A DNA stretch of 29,952 nt from an uncultured Oscillospiraceae bacterium (GTDB taxonomy: Bacteria > Bacillota_A > Clostridia > Oscillospirales > Oscillospiraceae). The stretch spans positions 1 through 29,952 of the forward strand of contig CAJTTS010000039.1 of NCBI GenBank assembly GCA_910579155.1, read 5' to 3'. Under the pieces are notes generated by a model that had not been told where the DNA came from, searched no databases, and saw only the letters and a list, made by a program, of their open reading frames with translations. How positions within the stretch are numbered: the stretch's first letter is position 1; the number at the start of each line of letters is the position of its first letter. Below, one piece after another: positions 24,840-29,952 of the stretch. Both the position numbers and the translations under genes were made by a program.

Positions 24840-26228
24840 ATGCGGGAAAACAGACAAAGGAGCCGAGATGATCTCATGTTGGAGGCATCCATCCCCAAGA
24901 CAATTGTAAAAATGGCCTTGCCCACCATTGTGGCTTTTCTTATTAACTCTATCTACAGCCTCACTGACACTTATTTTGTCCACTTCCTGGGCACCAATGC
25001 CACCGCTGCAGTGAGCGTGAACGCTTCCCTGGACCAACTAATCATGATGGCCGGGTCGCTGATGGCAGTGGGGGCAGCTAGCTTTGTTTCCCGCCTTCTA
25101 GGGGCGAAGAATCAAGAAAAAGCCAGTCAGGTATTGTCTACCGCTTTTTTCTGTGCTTTCGGTTTTGGATTATTGGTAAGCGTGTTCGGCTTGTCTTTTC
25201 TTCGGCCCCTGGTCTACCTTCTGGGGGCGACCCCAACCTGTGATCGTTTCGCCACCCAATATGCCACCTATGTGCTGTTGGTAGCCCCGTTGATGGCTTC
25301 TAACATCGTGATGAACCAGTGCCTGCGTTCCGAAGGCAGTGCCATGTTTTCTATGTTTGGCATGGGCTTCGGTGGAATTCTCAACTGTGTGCTGGACCCC
25401 ATCTTCATGTTTTCCATGGATATGGGTGTAGCCGGGGCCTCCATGGCTACGGCTATTTCCAAAGCAGCCAGTTTCTCCATTCTCTTGTTCCCTTACATCA
25501 CGAAACGCAGTACGCTTAGTCTCAGCATTCGCCGGGTCCGGTTTGCCAAAGATATTTTGGTAGAAGTGGCCAGTGTTGGTTCCTCTTCCATGTTCCGCTC
25601 TGGACTGGCGGTAGTGTCCGCCATTGTCCTCAACAATATTGCCGGGAATATCTCCGACTCCGCGTTGGCAGGCATAGGTGTATCCACTAAAGTCATGATG
25701 TTCCCCTTCGGTATCATTTTGGGTTTCGGCACTGGGTTCCAGCCTGTAGCGGGTTATAACTGGGGAGCCAGACGTTATGACCGTGTGCGGGAAAGTTACC
25801 GTTTCTCATCCCGTGCGGCGGTCATGGGGGCCACAGTAATGGGAGGATTGTTGGCCCTGACCGCCCACTGGGTCATCGCCCTTTTTGCCGAGGCTGACCC
25901 TTCTATGGAATCCATCGGGGCGTTGTGTATACGCCTCCAGTGCGTTGCTCTTCCCGCCCACGCCTGGGTGGCGGTGGTAAATATGTTCTGCGCCGGGTTG
26001 GGAGATGCCAAAGGTGCGGTATTGCTCTCTACTGCCCGACAGGGAAGCTGTTTTCTCCCTGTTGTCTATCCCTTGGCTTGGGCATTAAGGGAAATTGGTG
26101 TAGCTTCGGTACAAGCAGTGGCCGATATCCTGTCCCTGATATTAGCCGTACCCATAATCCGCAAGACCCTCGCACGAGTGAACGCAGCGGAAATTGAACA
26201 AATGCGAAATGAACAAGAGCCCCAATAG
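24840..26228 (+). CDS. MATE-family efflux transporter
   Basis: The 462-residue polytopic protein has about twelve helices in two halves. MATE features include the first-helix MALPTIVAFLINSIYSLTDT (split by eye at residues 24-43), NQCLRSEGSAMFSM with the conserved RxxG region near residue 160, and GFGTGFQPVAGYNWGA near residue 300, the mirrored motif in the second half. MATE proteins export cationic drugs or metabolites using Na+ or H+. ATG at 24840 follows AGAGGA; a TTG 26 codons upstream would add an unusual basic leader and is rejected. It is 171 bp from the HAD pair, with no clear terminator in between. Its link to glycan breakdown is unclear. Confidence 0.92.
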   Translation: MRENRQRSRDDLMLEASIPKTIVKMALPTIVAFLINSIYSLTDTYFVHFLGTNATAAVSVNASLDQLIMMAGSLMAVGAASFVSRLLGAKNQEKASQVLSTAFFCAFGFGLLVSVFGLSFLRPLVYLLGATPTCDRFATQYATYVLLVAPLMASNIVMNQCLRSEGSAMFSMFGMGFGGILNCVLDPIFMFSMDMGVAGASMATAISKAASFSILLFPYITKRSTLSLSIRRVRFAKDILVEVASVGSSSMFRSGLAVVSAIVLNNIAGNISDSALAGIGVSTKVMMFPFGIILGFGTGFQPVAGYNWGARRYDRVRESYRFSSRAAVMGATVMGGLLALTAHWVIALFAEADPSMESIGALCIRLQCVALPAHAWVAVVNMFCAGLGDAKGAVLLSTARQGSCFLPVVYPLAWALREIGVASVQAVADILSLILAVPIIRKTLARVNAAEIEQMRNEQEPQ

Positions 26229-26306
26229 CAAAGGAAAAATCAAAAATTTGGTCTAGTAAAAGACAGTTATACCCGAATATCATTTTTAAGCAGGAGGGAA
26301 ATGCCT

Positions 26307-27389
26307 ATGAAAATGACATGGCGCTGGTACGGAAAGGGCAACGACCAAATCAAGCTCAGCGACATCAAGCAGATTCCCGGGGTGGAGGGTATCGTGTGGG
26401 CGCTCCACGACAAGATGCCCGGCGAGGTTTGGGAGTTGGACGAAATCGCTGAAATCCAGCAGCAGTTCAAGCCTTACGGTTTCAATATGGATGTAGTGGA
26501 GTCCGTTAATGTCCATGATGACATCAAGATTGGCCTGCCAACCAGGGATGCGCTCATTGAAAATTACAAACAAACCATCAAAAATCTGTCCCGCTTTGGG
26601 GTAAAAGTAATTTGCTACAACTTTATGCCCGTGTTTGACTGGACCCGCACCGACCTGTTCCACCCTGTGGGAGACGGCTCCACCGCACTGTACTACGAGG
26701 CGGCCAAGATCAAACAGGACCCCAAGGAGATGGCGGATTACGTCATGGGTTTCACCGAGAAGTACAATATGACCTTCCCTGGCTGGGAGCCGGAGCGGAT
26801 GGCCAAGTTGGACGAGCTGTTTGAGAAGTATCGCCCCGTCACCAAGGAGAAGCTGTGGGACAACTTCAAATACTTCCTGGAGGCCATCATGCCCACCTGC
26901 CACGAGTGCGACATCAAGATGGCCGTCCACATGGACGATCCCCCCTGGGATATCTTTGGCCTGCCCCGGCTGCTTACCAGCGGCGCGGCCATCGACAAGT
27001 TCCTCAAGATGGTGGACGACCCCTACAACTGCCTGACCCTGTGCTCCGGCAGCCTCAACGCCGACCCGGGCAACAACGTGGCAGACATTGTGCGCAAGCA
27101 CTGCGACCGCATCGCCTTCGCTCACATCCGCAACGTGAAGCACTTCCCTAACGGGGATTTCTCCGAGGCGTCCCACCGGGACTGCGATGGCGACACCGGC
27201 ATTTTGGACATTTTGAAGGCGTATCACGACTGCGGGTTCGACGGCTACATCCGCCCAGACCACGGACGGCACCTGTGGCACGAGGGCCCCGGCACGGTGC
27301 GGCCGGGCTACGGTTTGTATGACCGTGCCCTGGGCGTGATGTATATGCTGGGCGTGTGGGATATGCTGGACAAATTGGACGGGAAATAG
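26307..27389 (+). CDS. uxuA: Mannonate dehydratase
   Basis: The 360-residue TIM-barrel enzyme is of the xylose isomerase-like superfamily, converting D-mannonate to 2-keto-3-deoxygluconate. Recognisable UxuA segments are MTWRWYGKGNDQI (start), GVKVICYNFMPVFDWTRTDL near residue 105, MAVHMDDPPWDIFGLPR near residue 210 and CSGSLNADPGNN, FAHIRNVK and DGYIRPDHGR in the second half. The His, Cys and Asp metal ligands lie in these segments. ATG at 26307 is 8 nt after GGAGGG; the in-frame ATG at 26301 is only 2 nt away. Length fits Gram-positive UxuA (about 350-370). Codons are strongly G/C at the third position, unlike the left half of the window. It is paired with the SDR gene downstream. Confidence 0.94.
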   Translation: MKMTWRWYGKGNDQIKLSDIKQIPGVEGIVWALHDKMPGEVWELDEIAEIQQQFKPYGFNMDVVESVNVHDDIKIGLPTRDALIENYKQTIKNLSRFGVKVICYNFMPVFDWTRTDLFHPVGDGSTALYYEAAKIKQDPKEMADYVMGFTEKYNMTFPGWEPERMAKLDELFEKYRPVTKEKLWDNFKYFLEAIMPTCHECDIKMAVHMDDPPWDIFGLPRLLTSGAAIDKFLKMVDDPYNCLTLCSGSLNADPGNNVADIVRKHCDRIAFAHIRNVKHFPNGDFSEASHRDCDGDTGILDILKAYHDCGFDGYIRPDHGRHLWHEGPGTVRPGYGLYDRALGVMYMLGVWDMLDKLDGK

Positions 27390-27400
27390 TAGAAGAACCC

Positions 27401-27476
27401 GTAGGGGCGGGGCTTGCCCCGTCCGCTTTGAAAAAGCGTAGACCCTTTCCCCGGGAGGGGCAAGCCCCGCCCCTAC
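27401..27476. repeat. Long palindromic element (REP/MITE-like) between uxuA and the SDR gene
   Basis: GTAGGGGCGGGGCTTGCCCC at 27401-27420 is repeated as its exact complement at 27457-27476, a perfect 20-bp inverted repeat enclosing 36 nt. The enclosed segment holds a small CGCTTT-GAA-AAAGCG hairpin (27424-27438). Each arm also contains its own GGGGC-TT-GCCCC palindrome. Elements with this GTAGGGGCGGGGCTTGCCCC core are, to my knowledge, dispersed in many copies in gut Clostridia genomes. Only one copy is in this window, so the dispersal cannot be checked here. Confidence 0.8.
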
Positions 27477-27504
27477 AATAAATGTAAAATGGGAGGAATT
27501 TACA

Positions 27505-28347
27505 ATGAATTTGCCTTTGAAGGTTGATTTCACCGGGAAAGTAGTGGTGGTCACCGGCGCAGGCGGCGTGCTGTGCGGCGACATGGCGAAAGCCTTCGCC
27601 CAGGCGGGGGCGAAAGTCGCCGCTTTGGACCTGAATGAGGAGGCCGTGAAGAAGCTGGCCGAGGACTGTAAGGCTCAGGGCTGGATCTGCGAGGGCTACA
27701 AGGCCAACGTGCTGGAGCCAGAGGCCCTGGAGGCCGTCCACCAGCAGGTGCTCAAGGACCTGGGCCCTTGTGACATCCTGGTGAACGGTGCGGGGGGCAA
27801 CAACCCCCGGGCCACCACTGACAACGAGTACCAGCACGAGTGGTCTGACGGCCAGAAGGGCTTTTTCGACCTGGATGCTGGCGGCGTGGATTTCGTGTTC
27901 AAGCTGAACTTCCAGGGTACGTTGCTGCCCACCCAGGCGTTTGCCAAGGATATGGTGGAGAAGAAGTCCGGCTGCATCCTGAACATCTCCTCCATGAACG
28001 CCTATATTCCGCTGACCAAGATCCCCGCTTACTCCGGGGCCAAAGCGGCCATCAGCAACTTTACCCAGTGGCTGGCGACGCACTTCGCCAAGTCCGGCAT
28101 CCGGTGCAACGCCATCGCGCCGGGCTTCCTGGTGTCCAACCAGAACCGAAAGCTGCTGTTCAACGACGACGGCACCCCCACGGCCCGCTCCGCCAAGATT
28201 CTCAACGGCACCCCCATGGGCCGCTTTGTGGACAGTGAGGAGTTGTTAGGCGGCGTGTTTTTCCTGTGCGACGACAAGGCTGCCTCTGCCATTACCGGGG
28301 TCGTCCTGCCCATCGATGCGGGCTTCGCCGCCTATTCCGGCGTGTGA
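27505..28347 (+). CDS. SDR-family oxidoreductase, D-mannonate oxidoreductase-like
   Basis: The 280-residue classical short-chain dehydrogenase has nucleotide-binding motif VVTGAGGVLCG (residues 15-25), NGAGGNN near residue 92, the catalytic Ser in ISSMN and the YSGAK catalytic pair near residue 178. PGF and GVVLPIDAGF complete the fold. The early segment GKVVVVTGAGGVLCG and the insert with GQKGFFDLD are typical of SDR enzymes annotated as D-mannonate oxidoreductase beside uxuA. The reaction would be fructuronate plus NAD(P)H to D-mannonate, feeding the dehydratase. GGAGG lies 8 nt before the ATG. It is separated from uxuA only by the palindromic element, so co-transcription is likely. Uronate isomerase, KDG kinase and aldolase genes are not in the window. 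Confidence 0.9.
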   Translation: MNLPLKVDFTGKVVVVTGAGGVLCGDMAKAFAQAGAKVAALDLNEEAVKKLAEDCKAQGWICEGYKANVLEPEALEAVHQQVLKDLGPCDILVNGAGGNNPRATTDNEYQHEWSDGQKGFFDLDAGGVDFVFKLNFQGTLLPTQAFAKDMVEKKSGCILNISSMNAYIPLTKIPAYSGAKAAISNFTQWLATHFAKSGIRCNAIAPGFLVSNQNRKLLFNDDGTPTARSAKILNGTPMGRFVDSEELLGGVFFLCDDKAASAITGVVLPIDAGFAAYSGV

Positions 28348-28459
28348 AATTGCAGCGTCCCAAACTTCTTTGCCTCATCCCCGACGCATTTAAGCCATTG
28401 GGCGTTGGGAGATGATAAATGGTGACTGATTACGAGCCAGTCACCTCTCCTCTCCATTA

Positions 28460-28487
28460 GGGCGGCCAGCCTGAAGGTTGGCCGCCC
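28460..28487 (+). terminator. Terminator of the uxuA-SDR unit
   Basis: GGGCGGCCAGCC (28460-28471) pairs with GGTTGGCCGCCC (28476-28487) through a 4-nt loop, 12 bp with one G-U. The stem is followed by ATATTTAG. It lies 113 bp after the SDR stop. It is the strongest stem in this intergenic region; a smaller stem at 28421-28445 precedes it. Confidence 0.65.
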
Positions 28488-28692
28488 ATATTTAGATATC
28501 TTACTTCCAAATTTTATTTTTATATCCAATAAATACATGTTTTATAAAACGAGCAGTCTCAACTACTGCTGTCTCGTTCTATTGCTCGACAGCCACAAAA
28601 TCTATATGAATAAAAGAAAGAATACAACGGAGCAAAAAAATGCACCGCAAAAAAATATAAGGAATAAAGAATCAATCGTTTGTTTGGTTTTT

Positions 28693-28725
28693 AAGGTCGG
28701 ACACGCAGATTACGTGTCCGACCTT
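28693..28725 (+). terminator. Hairpin terminator without an adjacent gene
   Basis: AAGGTCGGACACG (28693-28705) pairs perfectly with CGTGTCCGACCTT (28713-28725), 13 bp with a 7-nt loop, followed by TCTGTTTG and preceded by GGTTTTT. It would work on either strand. No supported gene ends just before it on the plus strand, so it probably belonged to a gene that has been lost. It may instead shield the XRE gene from upstream transcription. Confidence 0.55.
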
Positions 28726-28967
28726 TCTGTTTGTCGAAGAATACCGAATAACGTCGATGGCAATAAAAATGATTTGCCGAAAAATGTATGGCAGCCCTAT
28801 CTCGCAAAATATCCGTAATCATCAACCTCAGCGTTCCACCCATGGAATCTGAGGTTGGTGACCGTGTGCAGTATGGCCAACACAGCTCTCCAAGAATCCG
28901 AAATGCCCGTTGCCCGTGATCTCCAATCTCAGGTTCTCCAAAATTTTGAGATTTGGAGGTCATACAT

Positions 28968-29273
28968 ATGAACTATGACATGAAAGAATGCGGGAAACGT
29001 GTTCAACAGCTCCGTATCCAAAAGGGCTATACACAGGAGACTCTGGCCAATAGATTAAGCATTGATCGAAGCCTGTTAAGCTATATTGAATCTGGTAAAA
29101 GAGGTTGCTCTGTGGATTTGCTTGTGCAGCTTTCGGATGTGTTTGGCGTATCGCTGGATATACTTGTCTTAGGTAAGGAAAAAGTCGTGATGGTCACGGA
29201 AGATAAAAAACTGTTGAAGCTGTGTATAAAGGATTTAATTGCTCGTTTAATAGCATTTCAAGAAAAACTATGA
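28968..29273 (+). CDS. Small XRE-family (Cro/CI-type) DNA-binding regulator
   Basis: The 101-residue protein has one helix-turn-helix domain at about residues 8-65: RVQQLRIQKGYTQETLA, then NRLSIDRSLLSYIESGKRG, then the helix VDLLVQLSDVFGVSLDILVLG. A charged helical tail ends in LIAFQEKL. The ATG at 28968 has GGAGG 8 nt upstream, within a CTCCAAA/TTTGGAG inverted repeat (28936-28958) that could mask the ribosome site. Just after the stop, GTGAC-N5-GTCAC (29280-29294) and a further GTGACTA (29301) may be its own binding sites. Such regulators often control conjugative or phage-related elements, which suits the mobile sequences to the right. Target unknown. Confidence 0.85.
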   Translation: MNYDMKECGKRVQQLRIQKGYTQETLANRLSIDRSLLSYIESGKRGCSVDLLVQLSDVFGVSLDILVLGKEKVVMVTEDKKLLKLCIKDLIARLIAFQEKL

Positions 29274-29549
29274 TAGCTTGTGACTATTTGTCACGGGGTT
29301 GTGACTAATCCACTCTAAAAAAACGAATTACGCCCTGCTACAATCAAAGTACAGCCGAAAGGCTCCGCACATTGTCAAGTCCATACCAGCAGTACGGGTA
29401 ACCGCCCGGACAGACGAGCGTCCGCCAGCGCGCGCCACGACCCGGAGGAGCATCAGTCCCCTCCGGTGAGCGAGAACGCCACCTGGTGGGGCAGCCTTTG
29501 GCAAGGCTGTCAGCACTGACCCTGTCCGGGGCTACAATGAGACACCTTA
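29274..29549. other. GC-rich unassigned stretch between XRE gene and IS element
   Basis: From about 29345 the composition changes sharply to GC-rich. Short frames on both strands look codon-like, but all are broken within 65 codons. The plus-strand reading GGAAFGKAVSTDPVRGYNE ends in TAG at 29547-29549, next to the insertion-sequence end. I do not recognise a family. It may be the tail or scar of a gene interrupted by the insertion sequence. Confidence 0.4.
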
Positions 29550-29952
29550 GAGCCTGTTTAAAATCTTCTAATGAGGATGGCAATGAGGGCAAACGTGAGA
29601 ATTTGAGCAGAAATATAAAGTTTGCGTTCACAATTTTTCCAAAGTCTGCGGAATTTGTCGAGCCAGCCGAAAAGACGCTCTACCACCCAGCGGCGTGGCA
29701 GAACGACAAACTTGTGTAATTCGCTGCGTTTTACTACCTCAACCTGTGCGCCGCAAATATCTTTCACCTGATTTGCGAATCGTTGGCCGGAATAACCCGC
29801 GTCCACCAGAAACTTCTCCACATGAGAAAGATTGTCCAGGTTAAGGAGAATCATCTGGATGGCTCCATCCCGGTCAGTCACATCGGCGGTTGTTACAGCT
29901 ATGGCATGGGGCAATCCCATCGTATCAACTATAACGTGACGTTTGATTCCTG
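29550..29952 (-). mobile_element. IS5-family insertion sequence, one end (extends past the window)
   Basis: The end of the element is placed near GAGCCTGTTTAAAATCTT (29550-29567), a typical terminal repeat of the IS427-like group of IS5 elements. The transposase stop codon (29558-29560) lies inside it, as usual for this group. The other end, the second inverted repeat and the target duplication lie outside the window, so the boundary is approximate. Confidence 0.7.
29558..29952 (-). CDS. IS5-family (IS427-like) transposase, C-terminal part
   Basis: The frame is open to the right edge of the window, reading GIKRHVIVDTMGLPHAIAV, the segment around the first catalytic Asp of the DDE domain. It goes on to TADVTDRDGA, then FLVDAGYSGQRFANQV with the second Asp, and VLPRRWVVERLFGWLDKFRRL with the catalytic Glu in WVVER. 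This order is diagnostic of IS5/IS427 transposases. At least 131 residues are seen; the N-terminal part, often encoded in a separate overlapping frame, is missing. No internal stop is seen, so the element may be active. It probably entered after the island was built. Confidence 0.93.
   Translation of the reverse strand, partial: GIKRHVIVDTMGLPHAIAVTTADVTDRDGAIQMILLNLDNLSHVEKFLVDAGYSGQRFANQVKDICGAQVEVVKRSELHKFVVLPRRWVVERLFGWLDKFRRLWKNCERKLYISAQILTFALIAILIRRF

Larger units (their letters stand above)
28348..28967. other. 620-bp region without a supported gene, holding several hairpins
   Basis: After the SDR stop there are stems at 28421-28445 (GGTGACTG/CAGTCACC), 28460-28487 and 28693-28725. 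A further imperfect one lies at about 28822-28858 (CAACCTCAG-TTCC with GGAA-CTGAGGTTG). Between 28500 and 28690 the sequence is AT-rich with A runs and has no recognisable coding content. A short open frame at 28606-28818 crosses the 28693 hairpin and has no ribosome site or similarity. Much of this segment may be debris from lost genes. Confidence 0.5.

Noticed and set aside
27401..27476. Repeat considered as part of a CRISPR array
   Set aside because: There are only two inverted arms and no series of direct repeats with spacers. No cas genes are nearby.
26286..28083. Long open frames on the minus strand opposite uxuA and the SDR gene (311-432 codons)
   Set aside because: They are exactly antisense to two clear enzyme genes in very GC-rich sequence, where antisense frames stay open by chance. 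They lack ribosome sites and recognisable domains.
28606..28818. Short plus-strand frame starting MNKRKNTTEQ
   Set aside because: It has no ribosome-binding site and runs through the perfect 28693-28725 hairpin. Its composition is dominated by A runs.

Overview
The window looks like a chromosomal accessory region of an anaerobic, gut-type Clostridia (Firmicutes, Oscillospiraceae-like). This is an inference. It rests on strong AGGAGG ribosome sites, a lipoprotein-type ABC binding protein, four Cys-type sulfatases with an oxygen-sensitive anaerobic sulfatase-maturating enzyme, a CHAP-domain gene of the kind found in Gram-positive conjugative elements, a GC-rich palindromic repeat and an IS5-type element. 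No taxonomic marker gene is present.

Layout. (1) 1-260: 3' end of a probable group II intron, followed by the last ~58 codons of a CHAP-domain gene. (2) 414-7890, minus strand, read right to left: sulfatase, TauE/SafE exporter, sulfatase-maturating radical SAM enzyme, second sulfatase, small membrane protein, GPH-type sugar symporter. (3) 8117-9295, minus: AraC-type regulator, divergent from the next block. (4) 9524-19937, plus: oligopeptide/oligosaccharide-type binding lipoprotein, sulfatase, GH3 enzyme, sulfatase, then two permeases and two ATPases of a Dpp/Opp transporter. (5) 20029-24668, plus: a GH3 gene remnant, a beta-phosphoglucomutase-like HAD enzyme, a second intact GH3 gene and two tandem paralogous HAD phosphatases. 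(6) 24840-28347, plus: MATE exporter, mannonate dehydratase (UxuA-like), a 20-bp inverted repeat element, and an SDR like D-mannonate oxidoreductase. (7) 28968 to the end: small XRE regulator, a GC-rich unassigned stretch, and an IS5-family transposase running off the right edge on the minus strand.

The coherent reading is a sulfated-glycan utilisation island. Sulfated oligosaccharides or glycopeptides would enter through the Dpp-type ABC system and the GPH symporter. None of the four sulfatases has a signal peptide, so sulfate would be removed in the cytoplasm, and the TauE/SafE protein is a candidate to expel the released sulfur oxyanion. The two GH3 enzymes carry the Asp-x-His dyad of the NagZ/Nag3 subgroup, some members of which act as retaining phosphorylases. 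A beta-phosphoglucomutase homologue and two unassigned HAD enzymes next to them fit a phosphorolytic route. The UxuA and SDR genes add hexuronate metabolism. The substrate cannot be read from the sequence; a glycan with sulfated N-acetylhexosamine and uronic acid is a reasonable guess.

An AT-rich inverted repeat (AATAG/CTATT or TAGATA/TATCTA halves) lies 18-22 bp upstream of each of three candidate -10 boxes: sulfatase operon, symporter and binding protein. This suggests shared control, perhaps by the AraC protein. Mobile-element traces at both ends, a gene remnant and visible base-composition changes suggest a mosaic, horizontally assembled region.
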